Shown here piece after piece: positions 52,834 through 62,529 of a DNA stretch of 64,000 nucleotides. Source of the DNA: Paeniglutamicibacter gangotriensis Lz1y (GTDB lineage Bacteria; Actinomycetota; Actinomycetes; Actinomycetales; Micrococcaceae); NCBI RefSeq assembly GCF_000348945.1, contig NZ_AOCK01000002.1, positions 62,001 through 126,000 on the forward strand, read 5' to 3'. The notes under the pieces are model-generated. The model did not search any database, was not told the DNA's origin, and saw only the letters and a list, made by a program, of their open reading frames with translations. The position numbers and the translations under genes were made by a program. The first letter of the stretch is position 1; each line of letters begins with the position of its first letter.

Positions 52834-53776
52834 TATTCAGTTCGACGTGTTGTCCGGCGCGCGGCAGTGCCTCGACGGTGCCGGTGATCGAGTTGCGGCG
52901 GAAGAGCAGATTCGGGACCCCGGAGAGCTCCACGGCCTTGACCACTTCGGTCCCCAACTGGACCCGGGTCCCGGCCGTGACATACAGCCCGGCCTCCACC
53001 ACGCAGTCGTCCCCGATGGAGATCCCCACCCCCGAGTTGGCGCCCAACAGCACCCGCTTGCCCACTCCGATCCGTTGCTTGCCGCCGCCCGAGAGCGTAC
53101 CCATGATCGAGGCGCCGCCGCCGACGTCGGAGCCATCGTCCACCACGACCGAGGCAGAGATCCGTCCCTCGACCATCGAGGTGCCCAGGGTGCCGGCGTT
53201 GAAGTTCACAAATCCCTCGTGCATGACGGTGGTGCCCGGAGCCAGATGGGCGCCGAGGCGGACCCGTCCGCCCTCGGCGATCCGCACCCCTGAAGGCACG
53301 ACGTAGTCAAGCATCCGGGGGAACTTGTCCACCCCGTACACCGTCAAGGTGCCGCGGGAGCGCAGGCGCATCCGGGTCTTCTCAAAGCCGGCCACGGCGC
53401 AGGGACCGAAGCTGGTCCAGACGACGTTTTCCAGGAGGCCGAAGGCCCCCTCGAGGTTGACGTTGTTGGGGGTGACCAGGCGGTGGGAGAGCAGGTGCAG
53501 GCGCAGCCAGACATCGGGGGCATCTGCAGGAGCCACATCCAAGTTGATTTCCAGGGCGATGACTTTTTGGCTGGTGCCGCGCGCCTCATCTTCGCTGGCG
53601 ACAGCCCGGAGATCCCTGGCGACCTGCGCGGCATCTTCCAACACGCCCATGACGGGATCCGGGAACCAAACATCCAGCACGGTGCCGTCCGGCCCATAGG
53701 TGGCTAGGCCGTGTGCGGAGGCAATCCGCAGGTCGTCATGTGCGACCTGGGTCAGTCGGGTATCTACCGGAGTCAT
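52814..53776 (-). CDS. dapD: 2,3,4,5-tetrahydropyridine-2,6-dicarboxylate N-succinyltransferase
   Basis: 320 residues, the actinobacterial length. Succinylates tetrahydrodipicolinate using succinyl-CoA. The C terminus is a left-handed beta helix of hexapeptide repeats: RVRLGAHLAPGTTVMHEGFVNFNAGTLGTSMVEGRI, DVGGGASIMGTLSGGGKQRIGVG and LLGANSGVGISIGDDCVVEAGLY. Start ATG 53774-53776. Divergent from dapE with only 37 bp between. Confidence 0.95.
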   Translation of the reverse strand: MTPVDTRLTQVAHDDLRIASAHGLATYGPDGTVLDVWFPDPVMGVLEDAAQVARDLRAVASEDEARGTSQKVIALEINLDVAPADAPDVWLRLHLLSHRLVTPNNVNLEGAFGLLENVVWTSFGPCAVAGFEKTRMRLRSRGTLTVYGVDKFPRMLDYVVPSGVRIAEGGRVRLGAHLAPGTTVMHEGFVNFNAGTLGTSMVEGRISASVVVDDGSDVGGGASIMGTLSGGGKQRIGVGKRVLLGANSGVGISIGDDCVVEAGLYVTAGTRVQLGTEVVKAVELSGVPNLLFRRNSITGTVEALPRAGQHVELNSVLHAN

Positions 53777-53813
53777 GAACCAATCCTAGCGCGGTGACGG
53801 GGACTAACCTTGA

Positions 53814-54974
53814 ATGGTGTCCAACGAACCCAGCCCCGAATCCACCGCCGCCCCTCAGGCTCTCCACGATCTGGACCTCACCGGCGACGTCGCCGATCTG
53901 ACGGCCGCCCTGATGGACATCGAATCCGTCTCCGGCCAGGAGAGGGCACTGGCCGATACCCTCGAGGTAGCCCTGCGCCGCCTGGGGCATCTTCAGGTGC
54001 ACCGCGACGGTGATGCGCTGGTCGCCAGGACCCTGTTGGGCCGCCCGGAGCGGGTGGTGCTGGCCGGGCACCTGGACACCGTCCCGCTGCCCACCACACC
54101 CGGAGCCCGCGGCACCGTGCCGGCCACGTGGGATGGTGCAACGCTCTATGGGCGCGGCGCCACGGACATGAAGGGCGGGGTGGCGGTGCAGCTGGCGCTT
54201 GCCGCCACGCTGCCGGACCCCAACCGCGATGTGACCTTCATCTTCTATGACCACGAAGAAGTCGAGGGCTCCAAATCCGGGCTCGGACGGCTGGCGCGCA
54301 ACAGCCCGGAGCTGCTGGAAGGCGACTTCGCGATCCTGTTGGAGCCCACCAACGGCACGGTGGAGGGCGGATGCAACGGCACCAGCCGCTACAAGGTGCG
54401 CACCCGCGGCGTCGCGGCGCACTCGGCCCGAGCCTGGATGGGGGTCAACGCCATCCACGCGGCAGCACCCATCCTGGCGATCTTGGCCGATTACACCCCG
54501 GCGAGCGTTGACGTGGACGGACTGTCCTACCGTGAATCGCTCAACGCGGTGCGCATCAACGGCGGCATCGCCGGAAACGTGATCCCCGATGACTGCGAGG
54601 TCGAGGTCAACTACCGCTTCGCCCCGGACAAGGACCTGGCCGCGGCCCAAGCCCACGTTTTTGAACTCTTCCAGGGGTTCGAGATCGAGCGCACCGACGG
54701 AGCACCGGGGGCCAGACCCGGCCTGCAGCACCCCGCCGCGGCCTCCTTCGTGGCGGCCGTCGGACGCACACCGATGCCGAAGTTCGGCTGGACCGATGTC
54801 TCGCGCTTCTCCGCACTGGGGATCCCGGCGGTGAACTTCGGTCCGGGCGATGCGCTGCTGGCCCACTCCGATGACGAGCACGTCACCCGCGCGGCCATCC
54901 ACGACTGCCTGGCCGCGTTGCGCCGCTGGCTCGGCGGGGCTCCGCAGGACACCGCCGAGCCAGCCGGGCGCTGA
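53814..54974 (+). CDS. dapE: Succinyl-diaminopimelate desuccinylase
   Basis: 386 residues. M20 peptidase family. Metal ligands: GHLDTVPLP (His 83, Asp 85) and the carboxylate pair in FYDHEEVEGSKSGL; RGATDMKGGVAVQLA is the bridging-Asp motif. It hydrolyses N-succinyl-L,L-DAP. ATG 53814 directly followed by GTG, either may be used. The next unit, the glutamate operon, is convergent. Confidence 0.95.
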   Translation: MVSNEPSPESTAAPQALHDLDLTGDVADLTAALMDIESVSGQERALADTLEVALRRLGHLQVHRDGDALVARTLLGRPERVVLAGHLDTVPLPTTPGARGTVPATWDGATLYGRGATDMKGGVAVQLALAATLPDPNRDVTFIFYDHEEVEGSKSGLGRLARNSPELLEGDFAILLEPTNGTVEGGCNGTSRYKVRTRGVAAHSARAWMGVNAIHAAAPILAILADYTPASVDVDGLSYRESLNAVRINGGIAGNVIPDDCEVEVNYRFAPDKDLAAAQAHVFELFQGFEIERTDGAPGARPGLQHPAAASFVAAVGRTPMPKFGWTDVSRFSALGIPAVNFGPGDALLAHSDDEHVTRAAIHDCLAALRRWLGGAPQDTAEPAGR

Positions 54975-55003
54975 GACCGGCACGGCCCCGGATCCACGAG
55001 CAG

Positions 55004-55050
55004 AAAAAATCCGGCCCGCAGCCGGCCTCGTGAGATACGAAGCCGGCTGC
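55004..55050 (-). terminator. Terminator of the glutamate ABC operon
   Basis: Read on the minus strand, GCAGCCGGC (55050-55042) pairs with GCCGGCTGC (55026-55018) and is followed, after a GGGCCGGA pair, by TTTTTT (55009-55004). Confidence 0.8.
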
Positions 55051-55098
55051 GAGCCGGAGGGCAGGCTGCTGGATGGAAATCCGCGCCGAGGAAGCACC

Positions 55099-56001
55099 CT
55101 ACGTGGTGGAGCCTCCGGGCAGCTTGGTGTTCACATCAGCGACCATGACGGGCACCGCCGGGTCCTCCGGTTCGGCCGCGCTGATGCCCCTGCTGCTGAG
55201 TCGGCGGGAAACCACCTCGGCCAACTTCGAAAGCGCGAAGTTGATCAGGATGAAGATGACCGCCGCCACCACAATGGCCTGCAGGACGTTGGAGTTGCCG
55301 GTGCCAATAAGCTTGGCGTTGAAGAGCAACTCGTTGTAGTTGATGATGTAGCCCAGAGCGGAGTCCTTCAGGATGACCACGAACTGGCCGATCAAGGCCG
55401 GCAGCATCGCGATCAGTGCCTGCGGGATCTCAATGCTGCGCAACGACTGCCCGCGGGTCAGGCCGATGGCGGTGCCTGCCTCGCGCTGGCCCTTGGGAAG
55501 GCCGAAGACGCCCGAGCGGATCAGCTCGGCAACCACCGAACCGTTGTAGAGGGTCAAACCCACCACGACGGCCACGAAGGGGGAATCTGCGGGCGGCACC
55601 AGACCGCTGCGCGCCAGGATGATCCAGAGGAAGATCATCATCAACAGCACCGGAACGGCGCGGAAGAACTCGACCACGATCGAACTGATCCAGTTGATCA
55701 CCTTGTTGGTCGACAGCCGACCGATGCCGAAGATGAAGCCGAAGAGCATCGAGGTGACGATGGCAACTGCTGCTGCCTTCAGCGTGTTGAGCAGGCCCGG
55801 GAGCAGGTAGTTCTCCCAGATCGAGCCCTTGCCGAAGACCACCCATTTCTCGGGAGCCAGCTGGCCAGCCTCGTTCATCACCGCGTACAGGTAATAGACC
55901 AGGGCCAAGGCCAGGATCACACCGATGATGTTGACGATCAGGACGTTGCGGCGGGCCTTGGGACCCGGAGCATCGAAGAGTACGGATTCCGAGACTTTCA
56001 T
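55099..56001 (-). CDS. gluD: Glutamate ABC transporter permease GluD
   Basis: 300 residues, six-helix-type permease. The EAA loop is visible as GLPKGQREAGTAIGLTRGQSLRSIEIPQAL, the site that docks GluA. A long N-terminal part (MKVSESVLFDAPGPKARRN) precedes the first helix, and the C terminus is a tail of 40 residues. Its start overlaps the gluC stop (ATGA), so the two permeases are coupled. Fourth gene of gluABCD as in Corynebacterium. Confidence 0.93.
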   Translation of the reverse strand: MKVSESVLFDAPGPKARRNVLIVNIIGVILALALVYYLYAVMNEAGQLAPEKWVVFGKGSIWENYLLPGLLNTLKAAAVAIVTSMLFGFIFGIGRLSTNKVINWISSIVVEFFRAVPVLLMMIFLWIILARSGLVPPADSPFVAVVVGLTLYNGSVVAELIRSGVFGLPKGQREAGTAIGLTRGQSLRSIEIPQALIAMLPALIGQFVVILKDSALGYIINYNELLFNAKLIGTGNSNVLQAIVVAAVIFILINFALSKLAEVVSRRLSSRGISAAEPEDPAVPVMVADVNTKLPGGSTT

Positions 56002-56678
56002 CGTGCCACCGCCAACTTCTTGGAAAGGTAGGTCGTCAGCACGCCCACCGGGATCACAACGATCACGAAGAGCACGGCAATGGTGAAGAAGATCAGGATG
56101 CCGACGTCTGATCGGATCTCCAGCATTTCTTTCATCACACCGGAAATTTCAGTCACCGAACCGGCGACCGCGACCGTGGTGTTCTTGATCAAGGCGATCA
56201 AGACGTTGCCCAACGGGGCAATGGCGCCGCGGAAGGCCTGGGGCAGGATGACCAGCCATGCGGCCGGCAGGAAGCTCAAGCCGATGGCTCGTGCTGCCTC
56301 GGCTTGGCCCAGCGGAACGGTATTGACTCCCGAACGGATCGCTTCGCAAACGAAGGCCGCATGATAAATCGACAGCCCGAGGATGGCGATTTGGAAGAAG
56401 TTCAGGTCGAAGTCTGAATTGAACTGGACTTGGAACACTCCGAAGAGCACCAGTACGCCGAACGCCATGATGATGGTCAGCGGGGTATTGCGGAAGATGT
56501 TCACGTAGGCGGTCCCGAAAGCACGGAAGCTTGGCACCGGCGAAATGCGCATCAAAGCCAGGATCGTGCCCAGGACCAGCGACGCTAGGGCTGCCCAGAA
56601 GGTGAGTTGAAGGTTGCCCCAAAACGCGGACAACATCTTCTCGCCGTATTGGTCCCATAGTGAAAGGTAGCCTTGCAC
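55998..56678 (-). CDS. gluC: Glutamate ABC transporter permease GluC
   Basis: 226 residues. Five to six helices; NTPLTIIMAFGVLVLFGVF and the EAA-loop segment AEAARAIGLSFLPAAWLVILPQAFR identify an amino-acid ABC permease of the HisMQ type. Third gene of the operon, separated from gluB by an 87-bp gap with a stable hairpin. Confidence 0.93.
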   Translation of the reverse strand: MQGYLSLWDQYGEKMLSAFWGNLQLTFWAALASLVLGTILALMRISPVPSFRAFGTAYVNIFRNTPLTIIMAFGVLVLFGVFQVQFNSDFDLNFFQIAILGLSIYHAAFVCEAIRSGVNTVPLGQAEAARAIGLSFLPAAWLVILPQAFRGAIAPLGNVLIALIKNTTVAVAGSVTEISGVMKEMLEIRSDVGILIFFTIAVLFVIVVIPVGVLTTYLSKKLAVAR

Positions 56679-56707
56679 GGCTTACTCCTTTGGGGTGCGG
56701 TTGGAAA

Positions 56708-56746
56708 GGGACTCATCCGGTGCGGGTTGCACGCCGGATGAGTCCC
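56708..56746 (-). terminator. Intercistronic hairpin between gluB and gluC
   Basis: GGGACTCATCCGG (56708-56720) pairs perfectly with CCGGATGAGTCCC (56734-56746) over a 13-nt loop. No T-run follows on the minus strand, so it probably protects the gluB mRNA or lets only part of the transcripts continue, giving more binding protein than permease. Confidence 0.7.
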
Positions 56747-56765
56747 GGAAAAAATCAGTCAACGA

Positions 56766-57593
56766 CTATGCGCAGGGCGCAGGCGTCGGCGGGTTCAGCT
56801 TGGCATTCGGGGTGTAGCCGGTGCCTTCGGTGTTGGCCTTGAGGGACTTCTCCCACTCGCCGGAATCGATCATCTTGGTGATGGCCGTGTTCACGTCCTC
56901 GCAGGTGGTGTTTTCCTTGTTCAGACCGACGCCGTACAGCTCCTCGGTGAAGGTGTTGCCAACGACCTTGAACTTGCCCTTGTTGGCTTCGGTAGCTGCC
57001 AGACCGGCCAAGATGATGTCATCGGTGGTGACTGCGTCGATGCCACCGGTTTCAAGGAGACCGAGGCAGTCGGCGTAGCCGCCCTGCTCTACGAGGGCTA
57101 CACCTGGGTAGGTGTCGGAGACCTTCTTGGCCGAGGTGGAACCGGTGACCGAGCAAAGCTTCTTGCCCTTGAGGGTGTCCGGGCCGGTGATCGAGGAGTC
57201 GTCGGTGCGGACCAACAGATCCTGGCCTGCGACAAAGTATGGCCCGGCAAAGGCCACACGCTCCTTGCGGCTGTCGGTGATCGAGTAGGTTGCCAGGATC
57301 ATGTCGACCTGATTGGTTTCCAACAAGGTTTCGCGGTTAGCCGACGGGGCGGAAACCCACTCGATCTTGTCTTCCGCGAAACCAAGCTCGTTGGCAACGT
57401 ACTTAGCAACATCAACATCGAAGCCGGTGAACTTGTCGCCGTCCTTGAAGCCAAGGCCGGGCTGATCGAACTTGATGCCGATCTTGACGGTGTCGCCAGC
57501 GCCGGCTTCGTCGCCGGAACCACCACAGCCGGTCAGTGCCAGCGCCGCGGCTGCTGCCATAGCGGCTACTGCTGAAATGCGGGACTTACGCAT
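56766..57593 (-). CDS. gluB: Glutamate ABC transporter binding protein GluB
   Basis: 275 residues. Signal peptide with lipobox AALALTGC (lipid Cys about 23). The mature SBP_bac_3 domain has VKIGIKFDQPGLGFKDGDKFTGFDVDVAKYVANELG, ETNQVDMILATYSITDSRKERVAFAGPY, the ligand-binding region, and ends FTEELYGVGLNKENTTCEDVNTAIT with a C-terminal Cys near the end. Captures glutamate outside the cell for GluACD. Confidence 0.95.
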   Translation of the reverse strand: MRKSRISAVAAMAAAAALALTGCGGSGDEAGAGDTVKIGIKFDQPGLGFKDGDKFTGFDVDVAKYVANELGFAEDKIEWVSAPSANRETLLETNQVDMILATYSITDSRKERVAFAGPYFVAGQDLLVRTDDSSITGPDTLKGKKLCSVTGSTSAKKVSDTYPGVALVEQGGYADCLGLLETGGIDAVTTDDIILAGLAATEANKGKFKVVGNTFTEELYGVGLNKENTTCEDVNTAITKMIDSGEWEKSLKANTEGTGYTPNAKLNPPTPAPCA

Positions 57594-57670
57594 CGTTTCT
57601 CCTTGTTGTATCCGAGGACGAGAGCGAGTTTTCGCGTCCTTCGAGTCAAAATGATTCAGTTGTTGGTTGG

Positions 57671-58447
57671 TCAGTTCGTGATGAGCTTGCCGAGGAAATC
57701 CTTGGCACGAGCGCTCGTCGGGTTGGTGAAGAACTGCTCGGGGGTTGCTTCTTCGACGATCTGGCCGTCGGCCATGAAGATCACGCGGTCAGCAGCCTTG
57801 CGGGCGAAACCCATCTCGTGGGTCACCACGATCATGGTCATGCCTTCCTTGGCCAGGCCGATCATGGTGTCAAGGACCTCATTGATCATTTCCGGATCAA
57901 GTGCAGAGGTCGGCTCGTCAAAGAGCATCACCTTGGGGCGCATGGCCAGCGCGCGGGCAATGGCCACACGCTGCTGCTGTCCGCCGGAGAGCTGCGCAGG
58001 CAGCTTGTCCTTTTGGTTGGCAACTCCAACCCGTTCCAGCAAGGACATGGCGAGCTTGTCGGCTTCGGCCTTCTTCATGCCTTTGGCCTTGATCGGACCG
58101 AGGGTGACATTTTCCAAAATCGTCTTGTGTGCAAAAAGATTGAATGACTGGAAGACCATGCCGACATCGGCACGGAGCTTAGCCAAGGCCTTGCCTTCTT
58201 CGGGCAGGACCTTTCCATCGATCTCGATGGAACCGTCATCAATGGTTTCCAACCGGTTGATAGTCCGGCACAAGGTCGATTTGCCCGAGCCGGATGGGCC
58301 CAAGACAACAACAACCTCACCCTTGGTGACTTCAAGATTGATGTTCTGTAGAACATGCAAAGGGCCATAGTGCTTATTAACGGCAGAAAGCTTGACGATT
58401 GGAGTCAAGTCCGCCATAGCGCTAGTCGAGTGGGAATCAGTGCTCAT
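57671..58447 (-). CDS. gluA: Glutamate ABC transporter ATPase GluA
   Basis: 258 residues from ATG 58445-58447. Walker [14 protein letters not shown], the Q-loop [16 protein letters not shown], signature [17 protein letters not shown], Walker [16 protein letters not shown] and H-loop VVTHEMG are all intact. First gene of gluABCD; 77 bp separate it from gluB. Divergent from the LOG family gene with a 123-bp gap that should hold two promoters. Confidence 0.96.
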   Translation of the reverse strand: MSTDSHSTSAMADLTPIVKLSAVNKHYGPLHVLQNINLEVTKGEVVVVLGPSGSGKSTLCRTINRLETIDDGSIEIDGKVLPEEGKALAKLRADVGMVFQSFNLFAHKTILENVTLGPIKAKGMKKAEADKLAMSLLERVGVANQKDKLPAQLSGGQQQRVAIARALAMRPKVMLFDEPTSALDPEMINEVLDTMIGLAKEGMTMIVVTHEMGFARKAADRVIFMADGQIVEEATPEQFFTNPTSARAKDFLGKLITN

Positions 58448-58570
58448 GACATGAACCCTATCCGAAGTGACCCTCTTCACGCCCGTTATTAGGGGGGCGA
58501 TGCCAAATCTTGTCCAAACTCGGTCGCGACAAGGGTCGTGTCGGTCAGGACAGCCGATACAGTGGTGGGC

Positions 58571-59359
58571 ATGCAGCGCCAGAACCAGCAAGCGAAAAAC
58601 TTCGATTCACTGCCCGACCCGGCACGCCGAAAGGGCTCGGTCGTCCTGCGACGCGGGCAGGCCCAAACGGAACAGTCGGACAGTTATCTGCTCGACACGC
58701 GGGAGGACCAGGACTTCACGCACACGGACCCGTGGCGGGTCCTGCGCATCCAGGCCGAATTTGTTGAGGGATTTGGGGCGCTGGCAGGCCTGGGTCCTGC
58801 AATCAGCGTGTTTGGATCTGCCCGGACCAGCCGCGGATCCGAACGCTATCTGCAAGCGGAGAAGATCGGCGAGCTGATTGCTTCAGCCGGTGTTGCCGTG
58901 ATTACCGGTGGCGGGCCAGGAGCCATGGAAGCTGCGAACAAGGGAGCAGTTTCCGCCGGCGGGGTCTCCGTGGGCTTGGGCATTGAGCTTCCTTTTGAAA
59001 CGGGGCTCAACGAATGGGTAGACCTCGGTATTAACTTCCGCTACTTCTTTGCCAGGAAGACGATGTTTGTAAAGTACTCGCAGGGTTTCATCGTGTTGCC
59101 CGGCGGATACGGAACATTGGATGAACTCTTTGAGGCATTAACGCTCGTGCAGACCGAAAAGGTCACGGGATTCCCCATTGTTTTGGTAGGCACAAGCTAC
59201 TGGCTTCCGCTATTGGAATGGTTGAGAAACACCGTTGCCGAAGAAGGTGCCATTTCGGTTGCCGATCTCGACCTGATTCAACTCACCGATGATATCGAAG
59301 AAGCCGTGGATATCGTGGTCAATTCGGCCCGTCCAAATGGTTTTATTGTGGAGAAATAG
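58571..59359 (+). CDS. TIGR00730/LOG family Rossmann protein
   Basis: 262 residues from ATG 58571. [48 protein letters not shown] and [20 protein letters not shown] are the nucleotide-binding and PGGxGTxxE motifs of the LOG (lonely guy) family, whose members release cytokinin bases or nucleobases from their ribotides. An N-terminal 80-residue extension precedes the fold, as in the actinobacterial paralogues. Start followed GGTGGGC. Confidence 0.9.
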   Translation: MQRQNQQAKNFDSLPDPARRKGSVVLRRGQAQTEQSDSYLLDTREDQDFTHTDPWRVLRIQAEFVEGFGALAGLGPAISVFGSARTSRGSERYLQAEKIGELIASAGVAVITGGGPGAMEAANKGAVSAGGVSVGLGIELPFETGLNEWVDLGINFRYFFARKTMFVKYSQGFIVLPGGYGTLDELFEALTLVQTEKVTGFPIVLVGTSYWLPLLEWLRNTVAEEGAISVADLDLIQLTDDIEEAVDIVVNSARPNGFIVEK

Positions 59360-59398
59360 GGTCCTCGCGTCCCCGTCCCTGCATCGAAGGAGTATCGA

Positions 59399-59755
59399 TT
59401 GGTCTACATGTTATTGGTTATCGCCATCATCATATTGGGCACAGCGGTGTGTCTAGGTGTGGGTACCAGGCGTAACCGCGACGTGCAGGAAGGCCGCCGA
59501 TTCGAGCCCTTCCGCGGGCCCATCCAGGGCCTGGTCGAACCCGTTGCCAGCCTGCCTCCGGTACTACTTCCCGAAGACCCCGGTGCCGCCGATATCGAGT
59601 CGGTTCAGTTTTCACTGGGCCTGAGGGGATACCGCTGCGACCAGGTCGATGAAGTTCTCGATGTCCTTTCGGCCGAGATTTCCAGGTTGCATGAGGTCAT
59701 CGCGGCACACGGAAAAGAAGCTGTGATTAGCAACACGAGCGTTTCTTCGGAATAA
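59399..59755 (+). CDS. DivIVA-like domain membrane protein
   Basis: 118 residues from TTG 59399, with GAAGGAG ideally placed seven bases upstream. One N-terminal helix (MLLVIAIIILGTAVCLGVG), then a linker, then SVQFSLGLRGYRCDQVDEVLDVLSAEISRLHEVI, the DivIVA-type N-terminal motif with its start of a coiled coil. Likely bound to the membrane and to cell-division or polar-growth machinery. The rare TTG start is well supported. Confidence 0.8.
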   Translation: MVYMLLVIAIIILGTAVCLGVGTRRNRDVQEGRRFEPFRGPIQGLVEPVASLPPVLLPEDPGAADIESVQFSLGLRGYRCDQVDEVLDVLSAEISRLHEVIAAHGKEAVISNTSVSSE

Positions 59756-59865
59756 TAGAAGATAGCAAGTTGAAAGCGGAAACCCAATCGTGGGATCCGC
59801 GGATTAACTCACCATCGGGTGAAGGCCTACAGGTCCTTCATCTCAAATGAAAGGGAACAGCGCTC

Positions 59866-60033
59866 ATGGCTGCGATGAAACCACGTACCGGGGACGGTCC
59901 CATGGAGGTCACCAAGGAAGGCCGTAGCCTAATCATGCGCGTACCGATTGACGGTGGCGGACGACTGGTTGTTGAGCTCAACGCGGACGAAGCCGCTGAG
60001 CTGCGTGAATGCTTGGTAGGTGCCACCGAGTAG
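59866..60033 (+). CDS. DUF3117 small protein
   Basis: 55 residues, too short for most open-frame scans. MAAMKPRTGDGPMEVTKEGR then IMRVPIDGGGRLVVELNADEA, ending ECLVGATE, is the DUF3117 family found in nearly all actinobacteria (the Rv1211-type protein). AAGGGA precedes the ATG by eight bases. Function unproven. Confidence 0.92.
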   Translation: MAAMKPRTGDGPMEVTKEGRSLIMRVPIDGGGRLVVELNADEAAELRECLVGATE

Positions 60034-60047
60034 CGCTCGTGCTCTAA

Positions 60048-60091
60048 ATACTGAGGGGCGGGCACCTGGCCGGGTGCCCGCCCCTCAGTAT
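60048..60091. terminator. 19-bp perfect hairpin terminator
   Basis: Arms 60048-60066 and 60073-60091 are perfectly complementary (ATACTGAGGGGCGGGCACC) with a six-base loop. There is no T-run on either side. It lies between the DUF3117 gene and the convergent O-methyltransferase. Confidence 0.75.
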
Positions 60092-60119
60092 GTCATGGGC
60101 CAGCGGATAACCGGCGAAA

Positions 60120-60755
60120 CTAGCTCACCCGAGCAGCGAGATGCAGGCCGAGTCCGGTGGGCACAATGGTGCTGACAAAGCGTTCGTCATCGCGCAGCAT
60201 CCTGTTGGCGTTTCGAGTGGCCACGGTGCTTGTCTGGCGCAGCGCCGGCTTGGGCACGCGGTGCTGGTCAAAAGCATCGTGCATGACCACCAGGCCGCCG
60301 ATTCGCACTAGACGGATGGCCTGAGTGGTGTATTCCAGCAGATGCGCTTTATCGGCGTCGATGAAGACCAAATCGTAGGCCCCATCGGTCAGCCTCGGCA
60401 GCACCGTCTGGGCGCGGCCGGAAATGGCTCGGGTCCGCGAGGAATCAAAGCCAGCATCATGGAATGCTTCTCGGGCGGCCGCCAAGTGGTCGACATCGAT
60501 GTCGATGGTTGTCAGAGCCGCATGTTTGCCGGCACCGCGCAGCAAGCAGGTTCCAGAGATGCCAACCCCGGTGCCGATTTCCACCAGGTTTCGTGCCCCG
60601 GAGATGGCGGCAAGCACGGTAAGGAAACCCCCTGTAGCTACCCCGACCGATTCGACGCCCAGCTCGCGGCCGCGTTCGCGGGCACGCTCGAGCACAGCAT
60701 CCTCTGTGGCCTGAGCCTGTGCGTATGTCCAGCTGCTGAATATGTCCAGGTTCAT
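60120..60755 (-). CDS. Class I O-methyltransferase (Rv1220c-like)
   Basis: 211 residues. [22 protein letters not shown], then the SAM site [32 protein letters not shown], and [34 protein letters not shown] identify the family 3 O-methyltransferases (catechol-type). In Mycobacterium its relative Rv1220c sits beside sigE in just this orientation. Substrate unknown. Divergent from sigE. Confidence 0.9.
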   Translation of the reverse strand: MNLDIFSSWTYAQAQATEDAVLERARERGRELGVESVGVATGGFLTVLAAISGARNLVEIGTGVGISGTCLLRGAGKHAALTTIDIDVDHLAAAREAFHDAGFDSSRTRAISGRAQTVLPRLTDGAYDLVFIDADKAHLLEYTTQAIRLVRIGGLVVMHDAFDQHRVPKPALRQTSTVATRNANRMLRDDERFVSTIVPTGLGLHLAARVS

Positions 60756-60957
60756 GGGAGTGGGGCAGATCCTTTACGGTGTGAAGTGTCGTCGGTGCGG
60801 AAAATGCTCCGACGGTGCGGCGGGGCATGACCCTCGGCTGGGAAGCCGTTCGAATCATCTTATCCCCGCTCTGGACGCCGGCGGTTGGAAGCCAATCAAA
60901 GTCGCGGCACAGCCTGCTTTCAGCTTCCGCTCAGGAGGCTGCGCAAGACTTGTTGTC

Positions 60958-61587
60958 GTGAACGCATTGAAGATGTCTTTGACCAGCGAGGTACGCTCCC
61001 GCGAGGAGCCTGCCGAGCTGACGGTTCCCACGTGGGACGAAATCGTCAGGGACCATTCGCCACGGGTCTACCGTCTGGCCTACCGGCTGACCGGAAACCG
61101 TCAGGACGCCGAGGACTTGGCCCAGGAGACTTTCGTTCGGGTCTTCCGTTCGCTGCACACCTTCACCCCCGGAACCATCGGCGGCTGGCTGCATCGCATC
61201 ACCACCAACCTCTTCTTGGATCAGGCCCGCCGGAAATCTAAGATTCGCTTTGACGGACTGACCGAAGACGCCGAAGCTAAGATCCCAGGAACCGCCCCGG
61301 GCCCGGAACGTAGCTTCGAATACAACAACCTCGATCTCGACGTGCAGGCCGCACTGGATGCGTTGGCCCCGGATTTCCGTGCCGCGGTGGTGCTGTGCGA
61401 CCTCGAGGGGCTCTCTTACGAAGAAGTCGCCGAAGCACTGAACGTCAAGCTCGGAACCGTTCGCTCACGCATTCACCGCGGACGTGGGATGCTGCGTGAA
61501 AAGCTACCGCACCGCAATCCAGCTGTTCGAGCCCCGGCAACGATGTCGTTGCCGAAGATTCGGCGGACGATCCCAGGGGTGCGCTAA
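60958..61587 (+). CDS. sigE: ECF RNA polymerase sigma factor SigE
   Basis: 209 residues from GTG 60958 (ATG 60973 is possible). Region 2: [37 protein letters not shown], then [22 protein letters not shown]; region 4: [44 protein letters not shown]. The sequence tracks mycobacterial SigE closely ([22 protein letters not shown]). The AGGAGG at 60933-60938 is rather far from either start. The following anti-sigma gene starts four bases past the stop, as usual for an ECF pair. Controls envelope and surface stress. Confidence 0.93.
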   Translation: MNALKMSLTSEVRSREEPAELTVPTWDEIVRDHSPRVYRLAYRLTGNRQDAEDLAQETFVRVFRSLHTFTPGTIGGWLHRITTNLFLDQARRKSKIRFDGLTEDAEAKIPGTAPGPERSFEYNNLDLDVQAALDALAPDFRAAVVLCDLEGLSYEEVAEALNVKLGTVRSRIHRGRGMLREKLPHRNPAVRAPATMSLPKIRRTIPGVR

Positions 61588-61590
61588 GGC

Positions 61591-62487
61591 ATGGATCGTT
61601 ATGGACGCTGGATCGATGACTACGCGGCGGGGCGTGTGCGCGGACGACGGGCGCGGGCCATTGCACGACATGTGGGGCACTGTGCCGAATGCTCGAGCGC
61701 ATTAGCCCGGAAAATGCCCGAGACTTCCTCTGAACAGCTGGTCGCGCCACCGGTGCAGTTGAGCGCACAGACACTCTTGGGAGCCCGGTATTCGTTGCCT
61801 CCGGAGAACGAATCCAGTCGACGACACTCCATCGCCTTTGTGCCGATCACGGTCTTGGCCATGGTCTTCGCGCTGGTTGCCGCCATGGCCGCAACATCGT
61901 GGGTTCTTGGTGCCCCGGCGGCCCAGGGCGCCCCGGAGCAGGACCCCGCCGCGTCATGGAGCGCCGAGGCCCAAAGCCTTGATGCAGAGGCCATCACCCG
62001 CTTGCGTCAGGACGGCTGGACCTGCCCGGTCATCGAAACCGCGGGATTCACTCTGGCTTCTGCTTCCGGCGTGCTGGAAAGCGGCGAGGCAACAGCCACG
62101 CTGGTGCTCAGCGATGGCAAGCACCGTATCGAACTGGCTGAGACCCGGATGGTATCCGGAGCACCCACTCCGGCGATGCATAAATCCGTGGCCGCGCAGA
62201 CGAGCACCGATCCGTCCTCGGGCATGCTCACCGAGCTGGGCCATCGGCTGGGTGCCAAGGCGGCAGCTGCTGTCAGTTATGGCGACGGCACCGCGACCCT
62301 GAACCTTGAAGAAGTGAAGTACGAAATCACCACGGACCTTTCCAAGTCCGATGTGGAGGGCATCCTGCAACGGCTCGTCGTCTCCGAGCACACTCGCGTC
62401 GGGTCCATGGACCAGCAGAGCACCGAGAACATTTCCGAACGTCTGCTGCGGGGCTTCTCCAGGCTCATGGTTTTGGACTTCAAGTAG
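61591..62487 (+). CDS. rseA: Zinc-binding anti-sigma factor (RseA-like)
   Basis: 298 residues. An N-terminal ZAS motif Hx3Cx2C (H27-VGH-C31-AE-C34) binds zinc and the sigma factor. A membrane helix at about residues 85-108 (PITVLAMVFALVAAMAATSW) follows, and an extracellular sensory part of 170 residues. Sits 3 bp after sigE. The long extracytoplasmic part is larger than in Mycobacterium's RseA. Regulated proteolysis or redox release is expected from the family. Confidence 0.88.
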   Translation: MDRYGRWIDDYAAGRVRGRRARAIARHVGHCAECSSALARKMPETSSEQLVAPPVQLSAQTLLGARYSLPPENESSRRHSIAFVPITVLAMVFALVAAMAATSWVLGAPAAQGAPEQDPAASWSAEAQSLDAEAITRLRQDGWTCPVIETAGFTLASASGVLESGEATATLVLSDGKHRIELAETRMVSGAPTPAMHKSVAAQTSTDPSSGMLTELGHRLGAKAAAAVSYGDGTATLNLEEVKYEITTDLSKSDVEGILQRLVVSEHTRVGSMDQQSTENISERLLRGFSRLMVLDFK

Positions 62488-62529
62488 GAACTGGCCTTGG
62501 CAAAGCACGAAAGCAGGTAGTCTACAAGA

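Noticed and set aside
53736-55097. A 453-residue open frame on the minus strand.
   Set aside because: Antisense to dapE, which is complete with catalytic residues; no family motifs in the minus frame.
54850-56031. A 393-residue open frame on the plus strand.
   Set aside because: Runs through the end of dapE and antisense to gluD, both supported; composition is that of a shadow frame.
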